Part shown: in pieces, positions 35,001-43,087 of the stretch
How positions within the stretch are numbered: position 1 is the stretch's first letter
How the letters are laid out: every line of letters starts with the position of its first letter
DNA from: Promethearchaeota archaeon
Lineage (GTDB): Archaea; Asgardarchaeota; Lokiarchaeia; Sigynarchaeales; SOKP01
DNA: 46,309 nucleotides
Assembly (NCBI GenBank): GCA_004524425.1
Contig: SDNN01000005.1
Coordinates: 1 to 46,309 of the forward strand
Reading direction: 5' to 3'
The notes under the pieces: model-generated
The model's input: only the letters and a program-made list of their open reading frames with translations
The model's database searches: none
Told to the model about the DNA's origin: nothing
Position numbers and translations under genes: made by a program

Positions 35001-35129
35001 TCTAAATCCAAGGAAACCAAATTTTAAAGGTTTAATTCTTTCAAGATGATCACACCCTATGTGCGGACAAATTGCAATTCGATCTTCTTTTATTATCTTC
35101 CTATTTGCTTGATTTTCTTTTTTTATCAT
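32058..35129 (-). CDS. Large zinc/TFIIB-cyclin-like/double-HNH/winged-helix protein, unknown system
   Basis: A 1023-residue cytosolic protein. In order: an N-terminal zinc site (C21, C26, C48, H51); a long helical region; an acidic, Asn/Lys-rich linker (about 290-335); a TFIIB-like cyclin segment AKVVAATIIYSVI (394-406) plus ISQEDLAEIAELGHTSIGE (415-433) leading to YLKYFKSYYP; an HNH-like module 1 with C640/C643, FHH (662-664), and C708, H711, H716; an HNH-like module 2 with C787/C790, HH at 797-798, VFDFCHLDPEIK (801-812) and C841-TNC-H845; a winged helix (about 900-970); and a C-terminal cluster C984, C991, C994, C1002, C1010. The order suggests DNA recognition plus possible nicking or cleavage. 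Its ATG overlaps the TGA of the 222-residue gene. Codon use looks especially A/T-rich. I know of no named family with this architecture. Confidence 0.7.
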   Translation of the reverse strand: MIKKENQANRKIIKEDRIAICPHIGCDHLERIKPLKFGFLGFRKYPTCSKHKIPLIFIDEFIGDFFQAVTACLFDKSSLPPEDLIKMITIKAPNDLNSFLNGWIYANPIGRGAQIISIYIDDLTKGYIKILSRKQRKRLNNNQVSGNRYYMLRLGLKKIAEKYTIFLQKLREYSEVLNDMRNLKPQSDKVRDLLKIWLKEDMKEINEIIDKGDNELLLEAETLSVFKKNYDKILHAGTCAVLLGKSPTIILKGISSFELFRVYNEFLNAGLCKELTREDISLYLRKSEESSKFYNKNDMFSQIDDKEKNIDIKEDMIINKNDNLKIDEINKNSSESGIRKFRQNIKEQLKKLVRLIEATNEQKEILWRKSLKRLDEFVSRVKRNEFLLHRNKKAKVVAATIIYSVIVSYEGLKNISQEDLAEIAELGHTSIGETYLKYFKSYYPRAKFPFYSYSFKRINKEISLLIFNIIKASTEIKTTELLIILKNNFMNERFPEKLDESDIYVLKRMLNLYEDTFNKYFSDLIEVVKLLYFSATNHKLIEATIVIYPLVEYLEKLGINLLQKTLTFYKYIREIYDFLAEKYKDFFPERLSRAFEEKMTEEQYRKYKNEYRQVVGYKLKLYLIKNMYNGEFINNGKIECSECKKEGFRVNTGISRLNALTFHHLSGKKNEIFTTSRLYDIFTKKQGKINFLEEIMKQMEAEKVILICRAHHMMFHDLYFRYFKYFITWEKLFSLSAEEIYILIRVIVNNFRLTMNLSKRRKRVIRQRIKNRIKKKYIIDRIYEGVCQTCGEFNTKHHIRVFDFCHLDPEIKNVEARTLFDSYSCSEIVKILKNDIGGFICTNCHSVLDMEYIKVIDKIFDNEKICEETRKDYLRVKKNFSLISDEMVKMIGNPLKKDVVIRGSYIKYLGAIYKLSKKGSVATNKTISNLLNIKYAGVKTFFLRRREFLEQYVNFDFGRPTQYSLNTRGIKLVSLINYFRNYYCSLEFDECENCIFNKRFKCIATQPNQCPIIVNGNNLPFQF

Positions 35130-35794
35130 ATCACAACCTTTTCTTTTCTTCTCTCTACTTTTGTTTTTTTCTGTCTACTCTTGTTTTTTTGAAGTATTTC
35201 TGAAATTTCTTTCTCTAATTGCTTATAATTAGATTTTAATTCTTCATAAAAACTTGAAAATGGCCAAAAAAAAGCAGATTCAGAGCTACATAAAATATTT
35301 GCCATTTTTACCGCAAAATATAATGACTTGGGGTATAAGTTCATTTCCAATTTTGACATAATATGGAGTATTATCCAAATCTCCTTTCCAATTTTTTTAA
35401 TCTCTTTCAAAAGGTTTAATTCAAATTTATTTGATTGATTCTTAACTCTTTGGAGAAGAATAAGAATTCTTTCTTTTACGTTTTTATTTTCTAATCCGAA
35501 TCTCCTGAGTTTTTCTATATAGTGGGAAGAAAGAGAGGATAACTCTCTAGCTTTATTTTTTATATGTTCATTTTTAGTTGAATTATCTCTTTTTTGAGGT
35601 TCTGAAAATCTATAATGAATAACCGCAGCCTTATAATTAAAAAAAGTTTGCAATTGTCTTGAAAGTTCATTTATTTTGTTTAAACCTTCAATCGAATACC
35701 ATTCTAGAAATTCATAGTCTTTCTCATAAGTTAAGAAGGATATATTTTCAATTATATCTGAAAAATCATCAAAAAACTCGTCATTTATTTCCAT
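35126..35794 (-). CDS. Helical partner protein of the HNH/TFIIB-like gene (222 residues)
   Basis: An all-helical protein with an acidic N-terminus (MEINDEFFDDFSDIIENISF), a middle of repeated amphipathic helices and a strongly basic tail (KSRQKKTKVERRKEK). Its stop TGA and the next gene's ATG share the bases ATGA (35126-35129), so translation is coupled and the products probably act together. It has no enzyme motif or membrane segment. It could be a chaperone, an inhibitor, a DNA-binding adaptor or a structural subunit of the large protein. The pair has its own 170-bp upstream region. Confidence 0.6.
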   Translation of the reverse strand: MEINDEFFDDFSDIIENISFLTYEKDYEFLEWYSIEGLNKINELSRQLQTFFNYKAAVIHYRFSEPQKRDNSTKNEHIKNKARELSSLSSHYIEKLRRFGLENKNVKERILILLQRVKNQSNKFELNLLKEIKKIGKEIWIILHIMSKLEMNLYPKSLYFAVKMANILCSSESAFFWPFSSFYEELKSNYKQLEKEISEILQKNKSRQKKTKVERRKEKVVI

Positions 35795-35965
35795 AAAATC
35801 ATATTTAATTTGCTATATATAAAAAAAAAAGAAAAATCGATGATTATTATAATTTTACTGAAACAAATTAAACAGCTTAATTCATTAAAAAAAGTATTTA
35901 AAAAACAAAAACTAAGAGTTATTAAAATTAGTTTAAAAAAAAAGAATCAAGTTTGGTGAAAACAA

Positions 35966-36637
35966 GTGGCAAGCGATTTAAAACCAATTGAGCCCGTGAC
36001 CGTCATAACTGATTTGATGTTAGCAATCGAAGGCTTAGTCTTTGGAGCTTTATTATTGTATTTTTGGATAAAAAATGAGGATCAGAGGCAAACCCATGAT
36101 TTAATGTGGATTGGAACCTACTTTAGCATAATGATCTTTGCTTTTTTCGGAGCTTTAGCACACGGTACCGATTCTAAAACAATTGAAGCCCTGGTATGGC
36201 CTCCTACTATGATTTTCGGAGGAATAACCTTCATTTTTCTCGTCGCTGGAGTCATCATCTATCAAAAAGAAAGTGATTATGCCAAGCTCTTAATCATTCC
36301 CATCGTGCTCTTTATTATTTATCTCATCTTGATAATAATCTTGAACTGGCCCTTCATTCTTTGGGTGCTCTTGTTAATTGTTTGTAGCATCATCATCTAC
36401 ATTTATGCATTTAAGGCAAAATCTGACGGAAAGGCATTGGCTCCTTATTTAATCAACGGATTGACCATTATAATTATTGCTGGTGTTGTTCAAGCAATTG
36501 GGGGCATCATTGGATATCAAACCTATTTCGGTCCTAACAATGAATACCTGTTCACGCCTCACAATGACATCTTTCACGTAATTGCAATGATCGGAATGTA
36601 CGTCTTTTATCGGGGCTTTAGAAAAGCATCATCCTGA
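35966..36637 (+). CDS. Seven-TM protein, CREST/DUF6962-like
   Basis: The 223-residue protein has seven predicted helices and starts with GTG. Three polar points inside helices stand out: D16/E22 in helix 1 (TDLMLAIEGLVFG), H66 in helix 3 (FFGALAHG), and HNDIFHVIAMIG (199-210) with H199, D201 and H204 in the last helix. This distribution of His and Asp resembles the CREST superfamily (alkaline ceramidase, PAQR, Per1), whose members are intramembrane zinc hydrolases acting on lipid amides. The resemblance is by eye only. It stands alone between the HNH unit and the 2H phosphoesterase. Confidence 0.55.
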   Translation: MASDLKPIEPVTVITDLMLAIEGLVFGALLLYFWIKNEDQRQTHDLMWIGTYFSIMIFAFFGALAHGTDSKTIEALVWPPTMIFGGITFIFLVAGVIIYQKESDYAKLLIIPIVLFIIYLILIIILNWPFILWVLLLIVCSIIIYIYAFKAKSDGKALAPYLINGLTIIIIAGVVQAIGGIIGYQTYFGPNNEYLFTPHNDIFHVIAMIGMYVFYRGFRKASS

Positions 36638-36707
36638 GGTCTCCACTCAAAATTTTATTAATTCTTTCTTTTTTTCTTAATTTATTCTATTAAAAACTCT
36701 TCATGAA

Positions 36708-37259
36708 TTGATTTTTTTGACGAAAGTACACACTACAGCGTGCGTGATCATTCCGCCAGAAAATAAATGGGAACCGATCCAACAGATAAGGCAAGCCCAT
36801 GATCGTCATATCCATAGATGGATGCCTCACATAAATCTGATTTATCCATTTCGCCCTAAAAGTCAATTTGAATCCTTGCAAAGAACTTTCAGAGATACTT
36901 GCGCACAAATCAATTCTTTCGAGATCACATTTTCGAAATTAAAATACTTTGACCACGGTCGACAAAATTTTACCATGTGGTTGCATCCCGAGCCTATTGA
37001 TTTAGTAAGAGATCTTCAAGCAAAATTGCTAACCATTGTCCCCGATTGTGATGATGTTAACAGGTTTAAAGCAGGATTTACACCACACTTGAGCCTCGGA
37101 CAGGTTAAAGGGAAACAAAATTTATCAATAATCATTACTGAACTTCAAAATTCGTGGATAAATCTAAGATTTAAGTTAAATTATATCTATTTCATAGCAA
37201 GAGAGCCCTATAAATTTTCAAAATTTGAAATCATCAAGAAATTTTCTTTGGGGCGGTAA
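36708..37259 (+). CDS. 2H phosphoesterase (LigT / 2'-5' RNA ligase family)
   Basis: The 183-residue protein has the two catalytic HxT/S motifs of the 2H superfamily: PHINLIYPF (H41) and FTPHLSLGQV (H127 with S129). Archaeal members hydrolyse 2',3'-cyclic phosphates or join 2'-5' RNA ends in tRNA metabolism. The first motif has Asn instead of Thr/Ser (H-I-N), a variation seen in some branches that may change the reaction. The start is uncertain: TTG at 36708 or 36717; no in-frame ATG is available, and ATG 36703 stops at once. It is 70 bp from the 7TM gene. Confidence 0.75.
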   Translation: MIFLTKVHTTACVIIPPENKWEPIQQIRQAHDRHIHRWMPHINLIYPFRPKSQFESLQRTFRDTCAQINSFEITFSKLKYFDHGRQNFTMWLHPEPIDLVRDLQAKLLTIVPDCDDVNRFKAGFTPHLSLGQVKGKQNLSIIITELQNSWINLRFKLNYIYFIAREPYKFSKFEIIKKFSLGR

Positions 37260-37537
37260 ATTCTCCTTAAAACGCAAAATAGCTGAGAAAGTTATTAAAT
37301 TCAATACAATTCGATCCCGTTTAATGATATATGTGTCATTGAATAAACCTGTCTCAATTTTAATAATATTTTGGACCTTAGCATCGATATTTATATTTTT
37401 AACTCTTTGATCTTATCATTAGATATTATGTTTACGATTTAAATGAACCAAATAGTAGTTAAATTAATTTTAATGCTTGGGGTTAATGAAAAATAAAAAA
37501 TTTAGGAAATTTATAATTAATAATTAGATCTATATTC

Positions 37538-38974
37538 TCATTTTTCCATTATTTTATTTAACTGTTGCTGCATTTTGATTTTTTTCTCTCCTTTTAGATC
37601 ATAGATCAGAAGAAAGCTAAGTCCCGCTAAAATAATAATAATACCAGGAATTACTCCAGAATGAATCCGTACACCTAATGTGGCCAAGGCTGTTTGTTGG
37701 GCAAGGGGATTTGGATTATAATCCGTAAGAACATGAACGACAGCAATGATTATACCAACAAATAGATATGCCAATCTAATAAAAAAATTAGTGATTCCTT
37801 GAAGAGTAGCTTCTTGATGTACTCCTAAATTAGCTGTCACTTCATCATAAGTATCTGCTTGAACCGGAATGAGAATGCTAGCAGAAGCAGAATAAAGAAT
37901 TCCTCCTATAAACATGTAAATAATGGTTTCTTCTATCGTGCTTATCCATAAAAATGAGAAGAACAAAATGCCCAGTAATACATAACCTAGCCCATAAATG
38001 TTGGAAGTCCCAAATTTTTTTGATAATTTCAACCATATGGGAATTCCAAGAAGAAAACCGACTAGCAGAGCCAATATACCGAGCGCGAAATAGCTAAAAT
38101 CAACTTTCAAGACGTCCTTGTAGAAATATACCTGTGAGGCGTAAAAAAGATTATAAGCGGTTGCCCATAATAGGTAAGCTACAATATATATCACAAAATT
38201 TTTACTGCGCATCGAAGTTTTAATTACTTGTAAGAAAGCAATCTTTTCTCCGCTTTCCTTTTCCCGACCTTTTAAATAATATTCCTTGACTTTTTTAGGT
38301 TCCCGTATACCATAACTAAACACGATTATGTTAATTATCATGGCGATCGAAGTCAATCCTGCAGCTAACATGAATGATTGTCGATCTCCATATACAATAA
38401 CATTTGGCAAGATAATTGCATTGACAGTTACTAATCCAAGCGTGGAAAATATTATAGCATAAGCTCCAGCTTTCCTTCTTTTTTCTTCGGTTCGAAACAT
38501 GCCTATGGCGCCCCCTGCCATGTGAGAATTGTAAATCGTATAGCACGCATCAAGCAGGCACACCATCACAACCATGTAAACAAAAATTAGTAATTGATTG
38601 GTTCCACTTGACCCATTTGGAGGAGTAAATACTAGGAAAAATACGATCAGCATTAAAATAGCACTGCCAAATATCCACGGTGTTCTAAAACCGTATTTCA
38701 TTACTCTCTTTTCTGATTTCGGTAACTCAGTTAAATATCCCAACAACGGATCATTTATCATGTTCCAAATGGCGAAAATGATATAAGCTATTGCTACTAA
38801 AATCACATCCAATCCTACTTCGACTTCATAGAAATAAAAGACGACAACTCCGAAAAATGATAAGACCAAATTATCTGAAAACCATAATGAAACATACGAC
38901 AACAATTTCCCTAATTTAGTATCATCATTTTCCTTTAATGAATTTTGGTTCATACCATTTGATTCATTTTTCAT
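37538..38974 (-). CDS. GPH-family (MFS_2) sugar/cation symporter
   Basis: The 478-residue protein has about 12 helices with the signature WNMINDPLLGYL in the loop after helix 2, then KYGFRTPWIFG. It shares the family layout with the proteins at 1 and 25102 but differs in its large loops (for example FTPPNGSSGTNQ outside and REPKKVKEYYLKGREKESGEK inside). It would import a glycoside or hexuronide with Na+ or H+. No sugar hydrolase is adjacent. It is a single gene, about 210 bp from the histidine kinase in the same direction. Confidence 0.87.
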   Translation of the reverse strand: MKNESNGMNQNSLKENDDTKLGKLLSYVSLWFSDNLVLSFFGVVVFYFYEVEVGLDVILVAIAYIIFAIWNMINDPLLGYLTELPKSEKRVMKYGFRTPWIFGSAILMLIVFFLVFTPPNGSSGTNQLLIFVYMVVMVCLLDACYTIYNSHMAGGAIGMFRTEEKRRKAGAYAIIFSTLGLVTVNAIILPNVIVYGDRQSFMLAAGLTSIAMIINIIVFSYGIREPKKVKEYYLKGREKESGEKIAFLQVIKTSMRSKNFVIYIVAYLLWATAYNLFYASQVYFYKDVLKVDFSYFALGILALLVGFLLGIPIWLKLSKKFGTSNIYGLGYVLLGILFFSFLWISTIEETIIYMFIGGILYSASASILIPVQADTYDEVTANLGVHQEATLQGITNFFIRLAYLFVGIIIAVVHVLTDYNPNPLAQQTALATLGVRIHSGVIPGIIIILAGLSFLLIYDLKGEKKIKMQQQLNKIMEK

Positions 38975-39182
38975 GTTATTTCCTCATCAAATTATTCTAT
39001 TAGTTATTCACTAAAAATGATTATCGATAATATATAAAATTTCAATATTAACAATAATAAAAGAAATTGCTTTTATCTTTTATAAAAACTCTTCCTTATA
39101 TCAACTTACTAATACACCATAAGACAAAATTGATAATGATAAGTTTAACTGGGCTTTCAAACGGAGCTCAGGAATGCTCATC

Positions 39183-41453
39183 CTATTTTTTTTCATCATG
39201 TGGGATTTTTAGTATGAATTTACTACCTTTTGAATAGTCTCCTTTAATCCTATTTTCGACCCATACTTCTCCTTCATAACTTTCAATCACTTCTTTTACT
39301 AACGATAATCCGAGACCCATTCCTCTCTGACCCTTATACTCTCTATAACCTTTTTTAAATATGATTTCTTTTCTCTCATCCTTAATACCCATTCCATTAT
39401 CAATGAATTCAATTATTATGAAGTTCTTGCCGTTCTCACGCTTGTTATAAATTTCAATATCTATAGTAACAACTGCCTTGTCGTTATACTTTACCGCATT
39501 ATTTAATAAATTATCAAAGACATCCTGAAGGAGATAATTGGCACTAACCGTGATCTTTTCCTCTTTAGGTTCGAAATATATCTCCATATCTCTCCTTTCA
39601 TGAAAGATTTTAATTGACTCAATTGAATTCTTTAATAGACTGATTATTTCTATAGGTTTAATATTTTTGATACCTTCTTCTAGTTCGGAAAGAATATTCA
39701 CATTTCTAACGAGTTTTGTGGCTTTCATTATCTGTTGTTTAATCATTTCCAGTAATTTTGGCGTATTTTCTGAAATCTGAGATTTTTCATAGTCATGTAA
39801 AATTATTTCCGCTGAAGAGTTTATCACAGCCATGATGTTATTAATATCATGAACAAAGAGATCTTTATAGAAATTTGCACGATTATAGGCTTTATGATAT
39901 AATTCCTCAGCTTTTTTGTAACGATCTTCTGCCATTTTACGTTCAATCATGTATCCGATCATTTTAGAAGCATTAACCAGTCTTTTCTTAGCTATATCAA
40001 TGATGTATTGAGGACGAGTTTCGTAGTTCTTCGCAAGTTTTTCGAGAGTATTTAAATCTACCTCATATTTTCTTGAAATCTCCTTTAATTTCTTGGGGTC
40101 AGTTGGAGGATCACCATACCCAAAATTAATGCTACCGACAATTTTACCTTCTGCCCAGATTGGAACAGCAAGGATGTGCAATCCTCCATTACATTCGATG
40201 TCTACTTCACGTCCTTCTTCAATTGATCTTTTTGAAGCATCGGTCCAACAAGACTCATGACAAAGCCATTTACCACTCATGATAGCTTCTAAATTATCAT
40301 CAGTTTCACATAATTTTCGAGACGCTTCATCAAGGATGCGACACCACTTAGAGGTAAACGTCCCAAGCGCATAATCTCCATTCTCTTCATAGATCGCAGC
40401 CGAAGTATCAAGCAAATCAAGGTAATCTTTTGCAATGCTTTGCAAGACATCCTTTCCCACGGAATTCAATATCAGACCATTTTTATTTAGATTAGTCAGA
40501 TCGCCATAAAATTGTAAAGAATTGTCATCTAAGGAAAATTTAGATTTGAGGAGCCATTCAATCTTTTTTAATTCTTCCTCAGCTTTTTTTTGTTCCGTGA
40601 TATCAGTTCCAAGAGAAAGCACTCCAATAATTTGTCCTTTATCATCTTTAATCTCTGTATTTACCCATGAAACCCATACTCTGCGCCCATCTTTGGTAAT
40701 ATTTTCATTTATCATTTTTTCATGATTTTTTGTATTAGCAAAAACGTGTTTTACCATTTTTTGTAAATCGCGCCCTGAGGTCTCAATTTTAGGTACCAAT
40801 GTTCCAATGACGTGCTTTCCAATCAGTTCCCTGCTAGTATACCCAAAAAAATGCTCTCCGTATTCATTGATATAAAGAATATTCTCGTCTTTATCCATTC
40901 TTAAAATAACGCAATTCGCATTTTCCACTAATTCCTTGTATTTTTCTTCAGTTTCACTTAATTTTTCTGCTTTATTTTCAATTTTATATTTTAGCTCTGA
41001 ATCTAGAAGCGATAATTCAACTTCCAACATTTTTTTCTGAGAGATGTCCTGAATTTCGACTAAATAATGACTTGGTACTTTTTTTTTTTCAATAAAAAGA
41101 GGAATTATTACGACTTCAATATGAATAATACTTTTCTCTTTTTTTTTACTTGATTTTGATTTATTCACTACATCAAAAGAGAATGTGGTTTGAAACCTAA
41201 CAGATTCGCCGATTTTTAAATTTTCACGAAGCTCTACTGGTACATTCGGATCTTTAAATGGATTAAAAGCTTTAGCTGCCTGTAAATGGGAAACTCCAAA
41301 AATTTCGAAACATTTCTGATTTAACTCTATCAGATTTTCATTAGAATCATATAATTCAATACCAATTAGAGAATTCGAGAAAATTAACTCTAACAAATTA
41401 GCTAAGGTCTCATCCTTGAAATGATCTTCTAAAATGGTAATGAAACTCACCAA
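39183..41453 (-). CDS. PAS-PAS-PocR sensor histidine kinase
   Basis: A 756-residue soluble kinase. Domains: a first PAS (about 15-140), a coiled-coil linker (141-170), a second PAS with PAC (171-290, ending LGTDITEQKK), and a PocR-type sensor (about 325-445) with the Cys set C371, C382, C398, C402, C421 and the motif CNGGLHILAVPIW. Then come a HisKA-like helix with phospho-acceptor H535 (LFVHDINNIMAVI) and an HATPase with N box DNLLNNAVKYND (647-658), DNGMG (685-689) and GMGLGL (711-716). PocR domains bind small metabolites, for example in propanediol and hydrocarbon sensing. No response regulator is nearby, so the kinase is an orphan. The start may be TTG 41453 or the adjacent GTG 41450. Confidence 0.9.
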   Translation of the reverse strand: MVSFITILEDHFKDETLANLLELIFSNSLIGIELYDSNENLIELNQKCFEIFGVSHLQAAKAFNPFKDPNVPVELRENLKIGESVRFQTTFSFDVVNKSKSSKKKEKSIIHIEVVIIPLFIEKKKVPSHYLVEIQDISQKKMLEVELSLLDSELKYKIENKAEKLSETEEKYKELVENANCVILRMDKDENILYINEYGEHFFGYTSRELIGKHVIGTLVPKIETSGRDLQKMVKHVFANTKNHEKMINENITKDGRRVWVSWVNTEIKDDKGQIIGVLSLGTDITEQKKAEEELKKIEWLLKSKFSLDDNSLQFYGDLTNLNKNGLILNSVGKDVLQSIAKDYLDLLDTSAAIYEENGDYALGTFTSKWCRILDEASRKLCETDDNLEAIMSGKWLCHESCWTDASKRSIEEGREVDIECNGGLHILAVPIWAEGKIVGSINFGYGDPPTDPKKLKEISRKYEVDLNTLEKLAKNYETRPQYIIDIAKKRLVNASKMIGYMIERKMAEDRYKKAEELYHKAYNRANFYKDLFVHDINNIMAVINSSAEIILHDYEKSQISENTPKLLEMIKQQIMKATKLVRNVNILSELEEGIKNIKPIEIISLLKNSIESIKIFHERRDMEIYFEPKEEKITVSANYLLQDVFDNLLNNAVKYNDKAVVTIDIEIYNKRENGKNFIIIEFIDNGMGIKDERKEIIFKKGYREYKGQRGMGLGLSLVKEVIESYEGEVWVENRIKGDYSKGSKFILKIPHDEKK

Positions 41454-41749
41454 GTGCAGTTTTAAACAAAAAAATTGAATTGAAACTACTCTTGTTTTAA
41501 AACTGATAATTTAATTATGTCGTTTCATGTATTTAATCCTTATCATGATCTTAATCTATTTCATAGAAATCATATTTTAATTAGTTCAAGTCTAAAATTT
41601 TGGAAAGAAACAATTTTCAATGCTGATCATTTAAATTTAAATTCAACCAATATGCTATAAAAAATTAAAGCTAAAGTTATGTAAAATGTTTTAAGTAATT
41701 AATTCATTATAGAATCAATAATATTTGAATAATTATCGTGTAACTCATC

Positions 41750-42307
41750 ATGTCAAAAGAAGAAGATGTCGTGTTCCAACCGAAAACTGAATCTATTTTT
41801 AAAGTGATTGTGATTGGTGATCCTGCTGTCGGTAAAACTTCTTTACTCAACAAGTTTGCGTCAAAGAAATTCAAGACGCAATATATTCCTACCGTTGGAG
41901 TCAATATAGTTAAGGAAGTAGTGAAGTTAAATAACAATGCGGAAGTCTCTCTGATGCTCTGGGACGTTGCTGGTCAACCCCAGTTCTACATGCTACATAA
42001 ACCATACTTCAACGGCGCAGATGGAATGATGCTTGTATATGATGTTACAAGAAGCTCTACCTTCTCAAATGTTAAAAATTGGTATTCAACAGCCGTTAAA
42101 TATGGCCTAAGTGCTATTCCGAGATTATTGATTGGAAATAAAATAGATTTAAAAGATGACCGAAAAATAATACTGCCGATGGCCAATCATTTAAGCGAGG
42201 AACTTAATGCCACTTATTTCGAAACCTCGGCCCTCACTGGTGAGAACGTGGATGAAATATTTCATAAAATCGCTGAATCAGTATTTCATTTCAGGACCAA
42301 AACTTGA
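41750..42307 (+). CDS. Rab/Ras-like small GTPase
   Basis: The 185-residue protein has all five G motifs: GDPAVGKTS (23-31), switch I around YIPTVG (45-50), WDVAGQPQF (71-79), IGNKID (128-133) and ETSA (158-161). The WD-x-AGQ and NKID are those of the eukaryotic-like Ras/Rab family expanded in Asgard archaea. Q76 is kept, so GTP hydrolysis should be normal. There is no C-terminal cysteine, so it is not prenylated in the Rab manner. It is followed, in the opposite direction, by a coiled-coil protein, and a second longin-GTPase gene lies 1 kb on. No Shine-Dalgarno is visible. Confidence 0.93.
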   Translation: MSKEEDVVFQPKTESIFKVIVIGDPAVGKTSLLNKFASKKFKTQYIPTVGVNIVKEVVKLNNNAEVSLMLWDVAGQPQFYMLHKPYFNGADGMMLVYDVTRSSTFSNVKNWYSTAVKYGLSAIPRLLIGNKIDLKDDRKIILPMANHLSEELNATYFETSALTGENVDEIFHKIAESVFHFRTKT

Positions 42308-42378
42308 ATTCCTAATTTAATCAAAATTTTCTATTCGATTTTCATTTATTTTTCTTTCAAAGAATTAGTTAAAGGTAG

Positions 42379-42978
42379 CTAGAGTTTATTCATCCAAAAT
42401 CCTATTTTTTCCTTGAGAAAGTCTTTCACTTCATCTGTTAACGATTTCGCATCATCCAATTTATTCATGGCCTTTGATATTTCATAAAGAACCTTATGAC
42501 CCCCTATGAGCTCAAATATTTGTTCTTTGATTTTTTGGAGGTCATTTTTTATCAGTGCCATATCCTTAGCAGCTTCAATATTCTTCAACAAATCCTCAAA
42601 CTGAGCCGTAATAATTTTTTTATTTTTCGTAATTGATTTATCTCGATCTATAGGTTCTGAGACTACTTCATTTTCTGTTGGAGATAAAGAAGAACGTTGG
42701 ATTAAAGATTTAATTAGATCAATTTCCGATTCTAAAATATTTTGATTGTCAACAATCGTGTTTAATTTTGGTAATAAGGCTTTTATATCTAACGTGGTTT
42801 TATCGAGTTTATCTATTTTATCGGTAAGCATTTTAATTTGTGTATTGGTCTGCCCTAATTTAGTTATTAAGTCCAATCCAAACTTTTGGAAAATTGATGA
42901 AAACTCATTCATTCTATCATTTAGTTTTTGAAAAAGTTGAATTGTCTCTTCCTGCTCTAATTTATCTTCATTTGTCAT
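42379..42978 (-). CDS. Coiled-coil protein, possible GTPase partner
   Basis: The 199-residue protein is helical throughout, with heptads from about 5 to 90 (NEFSSIFQKFGLDLITKLG, IKMLTDKIDKLDKTTLD), a polar linker at about 100-120, and a C-terminal helix bundle (FEDLLKNIEAAKDMALIK onward). It has no cysteines, membrane segment or enzyme motif. It lies between two small-GTPase genes and is convergent with the first, 70 bp between stops. An effector or scaffold role for the GTPases is a guess from this position. Confidence 0.6.
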   Translation of the reverse strand: MTNEDKLEQEETIQLFQKLNDRMNEFSSIFQKFGLDLITKLGQTNTQIKMLTDKIDKLDKTTLDIKALLPKLNTIVDNQNILESEIDLIKSLIQRSSLSPTENEVVSEPIDRDKSITKNKKIITAQFEDLLKNIEAAKDMALIKNDLQKIKEQIFELIGGHKVLYEISKAMNKLDDAKSLTDEVKDFLKEKIGFWMNKL

Positions 42979-43087
42979 GAAATATACCTTAGGTTAAAGT
43001 TAATTTATAAATTTGGGAAAAAAATAATTTTTTATTTATCAAGCTTATTTAATAAATAATATACTACATAAATAAATAAGTTCTCAA

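Noticed and set aside
32058..35794. The HNH unit as an insertion sequence or group II intron ORF
   Set aside because: No transposase or reverse-transcriptase motif, no terminal inverted repeats and no target duplication were seen at its borders.
37225..37410. 61-residue frame overlapping the end of the 2H phosphoesterase
   Set aside because: It overlaps the real gene in another frame, has no ribosome site or TATA at a proper distance, and shows no recognisable motif.
37260..37537. Possible tRNA, because of a TTCGATCCC-like sequence near 37310
   Set aside because: No matching acceptor stem, anticodon arm or correctly spaced D-arm can be drawn around it.
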